Source of the DNA: Candidatus Hodarchaeum mangrovi
GTDB taxonomy: Archaea; Asgardarchaeota; Heimdallarchaeia; Hodarchaeales; Hodarchaeaceae
Length of the DNA stretch: 35,610 bases
NCBI GenBank assembly: GCA_016839515.1
Contig: JAEOUE010000227.1
Span: 1 to 35,610 of the forward strand
Direction of reading: 5' to 3'
Shown: piece by piece, positions 24,072-32,289 of the stretch
How positions within the stretch are numbered: the first letter of the stretch is position 1
How the letters are laid out: each line of letters starts with the position of its first letter
Notes under the pieces: model-generated
What the model saw: only the letters and a program-made list of their open reading frames with translations
Told to the model about the DNA's origin: nothing
The model's database searches: none
Translations under genes and position numbers: made by a program

Positions 24072-26430
24072 CAGTCTCTTCTGAGATAGTAGTATGAAAG
24101 AGAGAACGCAACGACAAATAAGTTGCAATAACTATTCCAAGTCCAACAGTGATGACTGGTGCTATTGAATTTAATGGGGAAATCTCTATCACAAAAACAA
24201 CACCAAAATCAGCAGCCCAATTAAAAAGAGCATTAGTGATCCAAAATCCCGTAAAATGGCCAATGAACAAACCAATTATTCCAACAAGCACTAGTTCATA
24301 GAAAACAGTCAAGAATATCTCTTTATTTGAAAATCCAAGTGCTCTAAAATTCACAAAATCATGTTTTCGCTCTGATATTGAAATTGAAACCGTAGTGACT
24401 GTGATTGAAACACCAAGCACTAATGCTGCTCCTGTAGCACCAAAAAGAAACGCACCGATACCTATTTGACCTATTTCTTTGAATGATTTTTCTAAATCAC
24501 TTTTCAAGACCAATTTTGTAATAAGCGGATGATTTTCAAGGACCGCTTTTATAGATGACGAATTTTTGCTTTGGATAAAGATGCCATTTGCTTCAGACGT
24601 ATTTAAGTACAACAATGATCTGGCTGTAGAGATAGATATGTATAACGCTGATCCTGTCATTTCATTAAGGATACTGGCGATTCTAAAAGTATATTCATGT
24701 GCTAATGGATCATATAAATAAAGATCATCCCCTTTTTTGAGATTAAATTTAATGGCTAAGTCTTTTGAAATAATAATTTCTTGGTTGAGAGGAACTCCTC
24801 CCTCATCAAAGTTTCTCATTTTTGTTCCTGGTTGAAGCCCAATTACATTATAGATTTGTGTTAAGTCGTTTTTCAGTCGTATTGGAGCTGAAATAAAAGA
24901 TTCATATTCCTCAAGCTCAATATCCTTAACCAATTGAAAGATTTCAGTCTCATTCTGATATGAACTAAGAAATACCTGAGCATCCCATGTCTGATAATAA
25001 TCAAAGCTTTTTTCCATATTTGAGAGAAAACTAATGCCAGTAGTGGCTCCGAAAAACGATAAAGAAGTCGCCAATACAAGACCTAAAATAATGAAGGAGG
25101 CTTTTCGCTTTTCTTGAAAAATAGATCTGAGTGAAAATTTAGAAAGAGGTGAAAGGGTTTTATTAACTTTCAGGATTAATAATTCGACAATTGATTTATG
25201 ACCAGAACGTAAAGATGCAAGTGGTCGAAATGCTTCAATAGGCGAAAGATTAATTAGCCTTCGTGAAGCAAGAAAAGCCCCCAAGATTATAAAAATTAAA
25301 ACAAAAACGATATAACCTATTACAGGGATTATTAAATACCCTGTTGCGACCCCAGAAGATGTAGGAAGTCTCTTTATTCCTGCCATTTCAATATACATAC
25401 CTCCAAGAGAACTCCCCAGAATGAACCCAAGAAAACCTCCAAGAACAGCACCGATACCTCCAATTATTAACGAATAGAAAAATGCCCCTGATATAACTTC
25501 ATTATTAGTAAAACCAAGTGATTTGAACAGAGCTAGGACACTCAATTCTTCCTCAATTACTCGTTTAAGAACAATCAATATCATTATTGCAGCAACCCCA
25601 CTGAATAAACAAATAAAAATTATGGCCATTCCAGAAAATGTCGGTGCGATAGCACTTAAGAAACTATCCCTTCCATTAATCTGTAACACAGAATCAACAC
25701 CAATCTGTGTTAAAATATTCTCAAGTAAGCGGTTCTTCTGTGTAGGATCAGGGAGATAAAACGCTGCTTGGTTTATATGTTGACTGCTATTTAGGTGACT
25801 AGTTAAATCACTCCTTCTCATCCAAATTACTGGCCCATCCCATCCACCATAAAATTCAGTAACCAATCCTGGTTCCATTAAGAACTCAGGAGACTCAACA
25901 TAAGCGACTATTGTGGTATTTAACAACCCTATAGAGGTAATAATTGATAAATTACTCCCAAGTTCCCAATTCTGCTTTTGAGCGGTAATTTGATCAACAA
26001 CTACTTGATTTGGAACTGCTGAATCATACAATCGGGTAATATAATTTGAATGATAATATAAATTATCCACCAGTAATTCTTGGTTCCGAATACCATAAAA
26101 TTGAACTGTAACAGGACTCTCTGACATATCAGAAAATGCTTGTGTCTCCAAAAATGATCTCAGTTCATATTGAGCCTCGATCCCTGTTTCTGATAATGTA
26201 GTAGTGATGATACTTTCCAGATAAGATGAATTTGATGGTTTGACTGTTAATAAAAGATGATGGTAGTGTAAACCATTCCATGAACTTTCTTCAATCTCCA
26301 TCCAATTTAGATAAAGGGATGAATAAAGGATACATATTACTCCACCAATAATAATGATTAAGAGAATTGGGAGAGAACGTAATTTTCTGTTACGAATATC
26401 TCTGAGGGATTTTAGGAAAAATAAATTCAT
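24052..26430 (-). CDS. FtsX-like (MacB-type) ABC transporter permease
   Basis: A large permease, 792 residues from the ATG at 26428-26430. That start is chosen because AGGAGGTG lies 9 bases upstream; an ATG ten codons earlier (26460) would overlap the ATPase gene by 14 bp and leaves the ribosome site inside the coding region. Layout: one N-terminal helix, a long extracytoplasmic domain, three helices with an FtsX core (LALFKSLGFTNNEVISGAFF), a fourth helix, then a second helix plus extracytoplasmic domain and a second FtsX core (FVNFRALGFSNKEIFLTVFY) with three helices. This duplicated form is common for archaeal MacB/LolC-like exporters. The substrate (lipid, peptide or protein) is unknown. 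The ATPase partner is encoded just upstream. Confidence 0.9.
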   Translation of the reverse strand: MNLFFLKSLRDIRNRKLRSLPILLIIIIGGVICILYSSLYLNWMEIEESSWNGLHYHHLLLTVKPSNSSYLESIITTTLSETGIEAQYELRSFLETQAFSDMSESPVTVQFYGIRNQELLVDNLYYHSNYITRLYDSAVPNQVVVDQITAQKQNWELGSNLSIITSIGLLNTTIVAYVESPEFLMEPGLVTEFYGGWDGPVIWMRRSDLTSHLNSSQHINQAAFYLPDPTQKNRLLENILTQIGVDSVLQINGRDSFLSAIAPTFSGMAIIFICLFSGVAAIMILIVLKRVIEEELSVLALFKSLGFTNNEVISGAFFYSLIIGGIGAVLGGFLGFILGSSLGGMYIEMAGIKRLPTSSGVATGYLIIPVIGYIVFVLIFIILGAFLASRRLINLSPIEAFRPLASLRSGHKSIVELLILKVNKTLSPLSKFSLRSIFQEKRKASFIILGLVLATSLSFFGATTGISFLSNMEKSFDYYQTWDAQVFLSSYQNETEIFQLVKDIELEEYESFISAPIRLKNDLTQIYNVIGLQPGTKMRNFDEGGVPLNQEIIISKDLAIKFNLKKGDDLYLYDPLAHEYTFRIASILNEMTGSALYISISTARSLLYLNTSEANGIFIQSKNSSSIKAVLENHPLITKLVLKSDLEKSFKEIGQIGIGAFLFGATGAALVLGVSITVTTVSISISERKHDFVNFRALGFSNKEIFLTVFYELVLVGIIGLFIGHFTGFWITNALFNWAADFGVVFVIEISPLNSIAPVITVGLGIVIATYLSLRSLFHTTISEETVSRLIG

Positions 26431-26439
26431 AGGATTTCG

Positions 26440-26447
26440 CACCTCCT
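26440..26447 (-). promoter_or_regulatory. Strong ribosome binding site AGGAGGTG before the FtsX-like permease
   Basis: Minus-strand AGGAGGTG overlaps the ATPase stop codon and sits 9 bases before ATG 26428-26430, which makes that codon the likelier start than the one at 26460. Confidence 0.7.
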
Positions 26448-27187
26448 CAGATCTCATCAATTACTGGTGGCGTGGTTAGTTGTGTCCAAAATTCCTTTTC
26501 TTTCAATGGGTCATAACTAGAAGTACCAAATAGCTGGCCATCACGTAGATAAATAGTCCGATCTGCAAGATAAGAAATACCCACATTATGTGTTACAAAA
26601 ACAATAATCATATCAAAATCTTGGTTAATCTTCTGAAACAGCCTCAAAATCTTCCCAGTAGTAATACTATCAATAGATCCTGTTGGCTCATCAGCAAGAA
26701 GAATTTTAGGATTCTTTGCTAGTGCACGAGCAATTGACACGCGTTGTTGTTCTCCACCAGACAATTGACCTGGAAATTTCATCATTTGATCTTGAAGACC
26801 GACTTCTGTGAGGAGCAATTTGACTTTCTGACGGGCCTCCTTTATAGGATTTGTAAGACGAGCAGTAAGCTCAACATTTTCAAATGCGGTTAAACTAGGA
26901 ACTAGGTTATAGAACTGGAAAATAAATCCAACATTCAACCGTCTAAATTGGGTTAATTCTTTTTCTTTCAAACCTGTTAGATCAACTCCATCGAAAATCA
27001 GTTTCCCTGAGGTAGGTCTATCAATACCCCCCAGAATATTCAGAAGGGTTGTTTTCCCAGAACCAGAGGGACCCAAGACTGCAATGAACTCTCCTTGTGC
27101 AAGTTCAAGAGTAACTCCCTTTAATGCAGGGACTTTCAACTCACCCATACTATATTCTTTCGTTAATTCAGTGATATTGTAAGACAT
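26447..27187 (-). CDS. MacB/LolD-like ABC transporter ATPase
   Basis: A 246-residue ATPase: Walker A GPSGSGKT (39-46), Q-loop in FIFQFYNL, signature LSGGEQQR (about 141-148), Walker B ILLADEPTG (about 161-169) and the switch histidine in VFVTHN. The FYNLVPSLTAFENVELT segment and overall size are typical of LolD/MacB/FtsE-type ATPases that pair with FtsX-like permeases, as the next gene shows. The start is well supported: GGTGAT ends 5 bases before the ATG. Upstream are a TATA-like box and an inverted repeat that could be an operator. Confidence 0.95.
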   Translation of the reverse strand: MSYNITELTKEYSMGELKVPALKGVTLELAQGEFIAVLGPSGSGKTTLLNILGGIDRPTSGKLIFDGVDLTGLKEKELTQFRRLNVGFIFQFYNLVPSLTAFENVELTARLTNPIKEARQKVKLLLTEVGLQDQMMKFPGQLSGGEQQRVSIARALAKNPKILLADEPTGSIDSITTGKILRLFQKINQDFDMIIVFVTHNVGISYLADRTIYLRDGQLFGTSSYDPLKEKEFWTQLTTPPVIDEI

Positions 27188-27215
27188 GTGTGATCACCAT
27201 CAAGACATGTGATCA
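27181..27215. repeat. Short direct repeat covering the ATPase start
   Basis: AAGACATGTGTGATCA (27181-27196) and AAGACATGTGATCA (27202-27215) are direct repeats differing by two bases. On the minus strand the first-read copy holds an ATG-TCT-TGA mini frame and the second holds the real start of the ATPase, with its GGTGAT ribosome site between them. Confidence 0.6.
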
Positions 27216-27667
27216 AAATTTGAGATAAATGGATAAGGTAAAAAGGAATTTTTTACCTATAATAATTTTGGTTTATATATTATTATAATCTGGATATTCA
27301 TAAAATCCATATTTATAGTCATGGATAGTGCTGAAAGGAAAATGGAGTAATATTATATAGAGTTAACTAAAAATTGATCTGTTTATCCGAAACCTAATAA
27401 TTTTTTTGATTTTAATCTCAAAACATGAAATTTTAGGTTTTAAAAACTGATAAATAATATTGATTTAATTAGAATACTTTGAGGTAAAATTAATTAAATG
27501 AAAGAATGTTAGAAAAATCAAAAAAAGATCGGAAGTTATGTCTAGTCGTATAAAAACAAAAATTTCAATGATCTTTTTAAACATTTTCTGAAAAAATCCT
27601 TAAAATTCCCAAGAAATCTGCAATAATAGATTAAAATAGCACCATATTATATGAATATAAACGAAAT
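27188..27667. other. Promoter region of the MacB-like operon and 3' flank of the zinc-ribbon frame
   Basis: About 480 AT-rich bases. Near 27188-27290 lie the ribosome site, an inverted repeat and a TATA-like box of the ATPase gene. From 27300 to 27667 I see no gene, RNA or notable repeat. Confidence 0.5.
27236..27258. promoter_or_regulatory. Inverted-repeat operator candidate of the MacB-like operon
   Basis: AGGTAAAAA (27236-27244) and TTTTTACCT (27250-27258) are perfect 9-bp arms separated by 5 bp. A minus-strand TATA-like ATATATAA lies at 27273-27280, so transcription should start near 27250, inside the repeat. That is the usual place for an archaeal repressor. Confidence 0.6.
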
Positions 27668-28195
27668 TCATCGAATTATTGCCTGAAGCTTAACCTGACA
27701 AGTTGGGCATATTTGTGTTTTCATTGTAATGTGATACATAATTCCACATTTTGGACATACAGCTAATAATTGAGTTTCAGTAACCTTTTCTACAGCTGTA
27801 AATGCATATTGGGTTGGTTCTACTTTCCTATAAGCCGTTTTAAGTCGCCTGTTTATAAAAAAATAACTTAGACCACCTGCAATTGCCAAAGAAAACAGTA
27901 TTATTACAAAAAATTCATATATGTTATCATCAATTATTGGGGTGGAAGTTTGTGGAGGATTAAGGGGTTTGACTTTAATTATTTGCCCTGGAATCACACT
28001 TATATTAGAATCAATAGGTTTTTCTAAGTCTGAGAGCTTAATTAAGTAAGTTAATGGATTTAAGCTAAAATTATTTTGCCAATTTAATGGTTTGAGAATT
28101 ATGAGCTCTGGAAAACATTCCCATCTATGGGAGGGGATTAACGATTCAATATATGTATATAAATATTCAACAGGTAGATCTAATACAATTATTTC
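27668..28195 (-). pseudogene. In-frame continuation of the C11 protease: stalk, membrane anchor and zinc ribbon
   Basis: The frame of the protease gene stays open for 175 codons directly after its TAA (28196-28198). Translated, it gives the rest of an extracellular domain (from EIIVLDLPVEYLYTYIESLI to about residue 85), a Pro-rich stalk (NPPQTSTP), one transmembrane helix (FFVIILFSLAIAGGLSYFFI), a basic stop-transfer sequence and a C-terminal zinc ribbon with CPKC and CPTC. A GTG at 27995-27997 could start a 109-residue protein, but coding sense clearly runs upstream of it. The segment is best seen as the natural C-terminus of the protease, now separated by one nonsense codon, a sequencing error or readthrough. 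Confidence 0.7.
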
Positions 28196-30121
28196 TTATC
28201 CTTCAATAAAGGATTGATTCCATTCTAGAATAAACGAACTCGGGTGATCCACCACTTTTAGATGAAATTTCACGAAATCAGAGTCAGGGCTATCAAATGC
28301 TAGAACTAATTGAATGTTATCAATTTTTGAATTATTATCAATATCTGTAACAAACATACCAGCACATCCAATAAATTCAACCAATGCATCAGATGTAGAA
28401 AACGTTGCATCGAGATTAAAATTTCCTAGACCTTTATATGCATAAACAATCACAAGAATTCCTTGTGAACCATCGGTAGCCTTGTATGAAATTGTTTCTG
28501 GATAACTTTCTCCATAGGATTCACCAATTAGATTTAATTTACTATCAAACATAAATAAATCAAAATCTGTATAGGAAGGCCCTCTTAATTTTAACGTTAT
28601 CTTCTCATTCCAGTGGACTGAAGTAATTATAGGCACAAGTTCATTTTCTTCAATTCTCTTTGTTATACTTGGATTCTCATGTGAAATAACAATATCCGAA
28701 TAATCTATTGGTTCACTCGCCTTATTCATTATGGAAATAGCATCTACCCACCCCGAATCAGTGCTAAATGCTGATAATTGGGAATAATCTGAGACCCATA
28801 ATTCTGGACTCCAAGGGGCATAAATTGTCAATCCTGATGGTGATGTGAGAAGTGAGGTATTATAATGCTGATATACACATGTCTGCTCCATTTGCTGCAT
28901 TATATCGGCTTTCAGTGTTGCTATTATATCATTGTTCACTTGATTGGTAACTTCTACCACTTTTAATATGTCTATTTGTTCAGCGAGTCCAAATTCGGCC
29001 ATAGTTGATAATTCTGCACACATTGCTTCTAATTTATCACTTGACATTCCTTTAATGAACTCTGCCAATTTAGATAGCTCATTACTTAACCCTTGTATTT
29101 TTGATAGATCAATCACTCCCAATTGTGTTATCTCCATCGATAACTCTGCTTGCTTGAGCATATTCGAATAAGATTCTTCCACGATAATCTCTGCACACCG
29201 TCTTGGGTCATAATTAATTGGATCTATTTGACTATTAGCTGTCCGATCGCTTAGCTCCTCAAGAAAACTAGTATAATGAAAACCTGACAGTCCAATTGAA
29301 TCTTCGGAAGCTACCATAAATTGAGCATATTCTCTGATTGCATATGCCACTTCAATACAACCCATAAAACAAGCATCAAATATGATCACATCTAATGCTT
29401 CAGGTAGTGTTGAAAGGGCTGATTTTAATTCACTCTCTGTTAGAGCGTCTCCAAAAGATCTATCGTCCCAGCATACGTTTTTTCGTTTTCCAAAGCATGT
29501 CTTTTCTATCTCCCCAAGAATACTTGGGAGAAATTCTTGCTGTCTTATAGTCTTTGTAAAATCTGTCCACTCCTCTACTCCTGTTTTCCATCCTAATCCA
29601 TGATTCCAAATGATTAAGCAATAGTATTCTGCTGGATATTGGTTCATTGAGAATTCAATGAAATCCTTTAATGTTTGCGGATCTCCCATATTCTTTTCTT
29701 CACTGGCATCATCAAGGCTTATTAAATCTCCCCCCGCTCCTGGAATTCGAAATCGTTGACTCCTATTATACCTTAAATCATCTGTTTCTTGTATTAAACA
29801 TGAATCCCATCCATCAAACTCGACTATCACGCATATATTTGATTGAATTCTTGCCTCCTTCATTTCCTGTAAATCATTCACTCCTGCCTCTTCCAAATTA
29901 TTATCAGCAGCCATATAAACCATAATAGTCCATTTAAAGATATTCTCAATACCTCTATTTTCATGGTAGTTATTTAAAGTCTTTAAATTTGAATTCGTGT
30001 TAATACTTTTTTCAGTGTATTTAGGTACAGATTTGAATCCACTAGTAAATATACTTAATAGAATAATTCCTATTAATATGTGAATTAGTGACCCTCCCTT
30101 TGGTATTCGGATTTTACTCAA
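28196..30121 (-). CDS. Secreted clostripain-type (C11) cysteine protease, ended by an in-frame TAA
   Basis: A 641-residue protein: N-terminal signal or anchor helix (about 11-29), then peptidase C11 (about 60-440) with WTIMVYMAADNNLE at the start, the catalytic His174 in WNHGLGW and the nucleophile Cys251 in FDACFMGCIEV. Next is a PPC-like beta domain (about 505-575; FDLFMFDSKLNLIGESYGES), then a domain beginning with DIDNNSKIDNIQ (593-604), a D-x-D-type calcium-like loop. The frame stops at TAA 28196-28198 in the middle of this last domain and continues in phase for 175 codons (27668-28195). The intact form would be a membrane-anchored surface protease. C11 enzymes cleave after basic residues. 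The catalytic part is complete, so a soluble secreted form could still be active. Confidence 0.88.
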   Translation of the reverse strand: MSKIRIPKGGSLIHILIGIILLSIFTSGFKSVPKYTEKSINTNSNLKTLNNYHENRGIENIFKWTIMVYMAADNNLEEAGVNDLQEMKEARIQSNICVIVEFDGWDSCLIQETDDLRYNRSQRFRIPGAGGDLISLDDASEEKNMGDPQTLKDFIEFSMNQYPAEYYCLIIWNHGLGWKTGVEEWTDFTKTIRQQEFLPSILGEIEKTCFGKRKNVCWDDRSFGDALTESELKSALSTLPEALDVIIFDACFMGCIEVAYAIREYAQFMVASEDSIGLSGFHYTSFLEELSDRTANSQIDPINYDPRRCAEIIVEESYSNMLKQAELSMEITQLGVIDLSKIQGLSNELSKLAEFIKGMSSDKLEAMCAELSTMAEFGLAEQIDILKVVEVTNQVNNDIIATLKADIMQQMEQTCVYQHYNTSLLTSPSGLTIYAPWSPELWVSDYSQLSAFSTDSGWVDAISIMNKASEPIDYSDIVISHENPSITKRIEENELVPIITSVHWNEKITLKLRGPSYTDFDLFMFDSKLNLIGESYGESYPETISYKATDGSQGILVIVYAYKGLGNFNLDATFSTSDALVEFIGCAGMFVTDIDNNSKIDNIQLVLAFDSPDSDFVKFHLKVVDHPSSFILEWNQSFIEG

Positions 30122-30410
30122 GCCTCTACCACCTCATTGAAATTTTACTACCATTAAAGTAATACGTTTTTTCAAGTATTTTAATATAACTATGTGTTGA
30201 TATCTAACTTTTTCCTTATGCCTATACAATGTCTATTGAAGCTTAATTTTTGAAAATGCAATATCTGCAAAAATTATTTACTCCAATTTGATAATTTCTT
30301 CAATACTAGTTGAAATAGAGATTAAAAAATCATTCTTATTAAAATTACCATAATCATTTTATTCATAAATCTATACTTTCAATTACTTTTCCAAAAAGAT
30401 GTGATAAAGT

Positions 30411-30923
30411 ATGGTATATGATTTAGAAGAGGCTATTGAACTGCTATCACGAACTCCAAAAGTGCTCCGTGAGCTAATGGAAGGTTTGAATAAAAACTGG
30501 CTGAATTTTAAGAAACATGATGCTGCTTTTTCTCCCTCTGATGTTGTTGGTCACCTTATTGCAGGAGAACAAACTGACTGGATTCTAAGAATGAAAATAT
30601 TCCTTGGTAAAAAAGAGTCAAAGAAGTTTCCACCTTTTAATCGGGAAGGCTTCGATAAGGCTTTAGGAATTGATGAACGTTTAGATCAATTCGAAACCCT
30701 TCGAAAGAAGAATATTGAAATTTTAAAAGAATCTGTAATCGATAATGACCTTATTAAAACGGGGATTCATCCTGAATTTGGTGAAGTCACATTACAGCAA
30801 CATCTGGCGACCTGGGTTGTCCATGATTTGACCCATTTATTTCAAATCATTGAGTCCTTAGCAATCCGTTATAAAGAAGCTGTAGGCCCTTGGATTCAGT
30901 ATTTAAGAATTCTGAATGTTTGA
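30411..30923 (+). CDS. DinB-like (DinB_2 superfamily) metalloprotein
   Basis: A 170-residue four-helix protein of the DinB/YfiT type. The three metal-binding histidines are visible: His48 in VVGHLI, and His138 and His142 in HDLTH. The segment GIHPEFGEVTLQQHLATWVV (118-137) followed by HDL is the hallmark of the subgroup, as is the closing GPWIQYLRIL. Members include thiol-dependent S-transferases and many of unknown activity; no DNA-damage role should be inferred from the name. GTGAT lies 5 bases before ATG 30411. Followed 38 bp later by the ICMT-like gene on the same strand. Confidence 0.9.
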   Translation: MVYDLEEAIELLSRTPKVLRELMEGLNKNWLNFKKHDAAFSPSDVVGHLIAGEQTDWILRMKIFLGKKESKKFPPFNREGFDKALGIDERLDQFETLRKKNIEILKESVIDNDLIKTGIHPEFGEVTLQQHLATWVVHDLTHLFQIIESLAIRYKEAVGPWIQYLRILNV

Positions 30924-30961
30924 TTATCAAGCTTTTGAGTCACAATAAATAAATTGAATAA

Positions 30962-31474
30962 ATGTTCTTATACAAACAAATTCTAAAGTTTTTATTTAAT
31001 CAGAGAGAATTAGCACTTCTTGGTGATCAATTGAAAAAAAAAATATCACCAAAATATCTCAATATATTTTTTGTTTTACCTTTTTTATTTCATTTAATCC
31101 TACCGATAATAAGAATAATTAATGAACCATTTAAGTTTGTTGGGATTGCTCCTTTTCTTCTGGGAATAATATTAAATATCTGGTCTTTAAGAGTACTGAT
31201 GGAAAATACCACCACAATTGATTTCAATGCTATTACTACAAATTTAGTGACAACTGGTCCTTTTAATTTTAGTCGGAACCCAATCTATCTAAGTGGTGTT
31301 ATTATTCTTTTGGGTATAGCCATATTCCTTGGTTCTTTAATCACGTTCGTCTTTCCTGTAGTATTACTACTGATTATGGATAAATTTTATATTCCTTTTG
31401 AGGAGAGGAAACTAGAAGGAATTTTTGGGGATGAATATTTGAAATACAAACAGAAGGTTCGTAAATGGATTTAA
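30962..31474 (+). CDS. Isoprenylcysteine/phospholipid methyltransferase-like membrane protein (ICMT/PEMT)
   Basis: A 170-residue membrane protein with about four helices and the C-terminal signature of the ICMT/PEMT superfamily: LVTTGPFNFSRNPIYLSGVI (97-116), then helices, then an EERKLEGIFGDEYLKYKQKV segment (147-166) that contacts S-adenosylmethionine. Homologues methylate carboxyl groups of prenylated cysteines or lipid head groups; in archaea the substrate is usually unknown. An N-terminal amphipathic segment of about 35 residues precedes the membrane part. It lies 73 bp before the flavin reductase-like gene. Confidence 0.88.
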   Translation: MFLYKQILKFLFNQRELALLGDQLKKKISPKYLNIFFVLPFLFHLILPIIRIINEPFKFVGIAPFLLGIILNIWSLRVLMENTTTIDFNAITTNLVTTGPFNFSRNPIYLSGVIILLGIAIFLGSLITFVFPVVLLLIMDKFYIPFEERKLEGIFGDEYLKYKQKVRKWI

Positions 31475-31514
31475 TTTCTTTTTGACCATTACCACAATCA
31501 AAATGTTTTCAAAT

Positions 31515-31531
31515 ATATTCCAAAGGAATAT
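31515..31531. promoter_or_regulatory. Inverted repeat upstream of the flavin reductase-like gene
   Basis: ATATTCC (31515-31521) and GGAATAT (31525-31531) form a perfect 7-bp inverted repeat with a 3-bp spacer, 16 bp before ATG 31548. The half-site resembles the GGAATATT sites between arsM and padR, so it might bind a related regulator. This is suggestive only. Confidence 0.4.
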
Positions 31532-31547
31532 TCTTGAGGAACAATAG

Positions 31548-32096
31548 ATGATTTCTAAATCGAAGGAAATTATTAAGGGAAATTTACTAAGTCCTTTACC
31601 TATTATTTTAGTTGGTTCATTGGTTAATAGTAAACCAAATTTCCTTGTTATAGGATATAGCTCCCCCTTTGACTTTGGAAAATATACATTCTTCAGTTTA
31701 TATAAAAAACGATACACACGAATTGGTATTCATGAACATCAAACTTTTAGTATTAATATTCCATCAGTAGACCTTATAAATAAAACAAATATATGTGGTA
31801 CCAAATCAGGACGCGATATTGACAAGAGTAAGTTATTTACCATTTTTTATGGTGAATTAAAAACAGCACCAATGATTCAAGAATGTCCTGTAACCATGGA
31901 ATTAAAAGTCGCTGATGTTATAGACTATGGTCGTAATGAGGGGATTATAGGTGAAGTAATCAATTCCTATGTTAATTCTGAATGTCTGAATAACGGTAAA
32001 CTAGATATGAGAAAGGTTAACCCTATACTTTGGGCCACTGGTGGAGATTATAATTATTATTCCTTAGGAAACCGTCTAAATATTCCTGCTGAGTAA
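31548..32096 (+). CDS. Flavin reductase-like FMN-binding protein
   Basis: A 182-residue protein with the split-barrel flavin reductase/flavoredoxin pattern: PLPIILVGSLVNSKPNFLVI (16-35), an RYTRIGIHEHQTFSINIPSV region (55-74) and CGTKSGRDIDKSKLF (83-97). Such proteins bind FMN and reduce free flavin or pass electrons. GAGGA lies about 8 bases before the ATG. It precedes the AbfD/HpaB-family gene by 193 bp on the same strand. HpaB-type oxygenases normally use a flavin reductase partner, so the pairing may be meaningful. Confidence 0.85.
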   Translation: MISKSKEIIKGNLLSPLPIILVGSLVNSKPNFLVIGYSSPFDFGKYTFFSLYKKRYTRIGIHEHQTFSINIPSVDLINKTNICGTKSGRDIDKSKLFTIFYGELKTAPMIQECPVTMELKVADVIDYGRNEGIIGEVINSYVNSECLNNGKLDMRKVNPILWATGGDYNYYSLGNRLNIPAE

Positions 32097-32278
32097 TTTG
32101 CTTATTATTCTTAATTTATGAGCTGGGATTTGCCCTTGAATTGAGATCCGAACTAATAGATTTCAATACTAATTTAAATCACAAAACTATCAATCCATAG
32201 ATGAGAATAAACAAAATGATTTAAGAGATTTAATAGGAAAAAAACATCAATGAGTTCAAATCAGATTAAAAATCACCT

Positions 32279-32283
32279 GGTGA
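32279..32283 (+). promoter_or_regulatory. GGTGA ribosome site fixing the TTG start of the dehydratase gene
   Basis: GGTGA ends 6 bases before TTG 32290. A TAA at 32287-32289 directly precedes that TTG in frame, so no longer version is possible. Confidence 0.65.
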
Positions 32284-32289
32284 AAATAA

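Noticed and set aside
27668..27997. Independent 109-residue zinc-ribbon membrane protein starting at GTG 27995-27997
   Set aside because: The same frame continues upstream with protein-like sequence up to the protease stop codon, so the GTG is more likely an internal valine.
28944..29171. Plus-strand frames inside the C11 protease region (and similar antisense frames elsewhere)
   Set aside because: They lie opposite strongly supported genes, have no motifs and are shadows of the real coding strand.
31412..31717. Minus-strand 101-codon frame overlapping the ICMT-like and flavin reductase-like genes
   Set aside because: Antisense to two recognisable genes and without family features.
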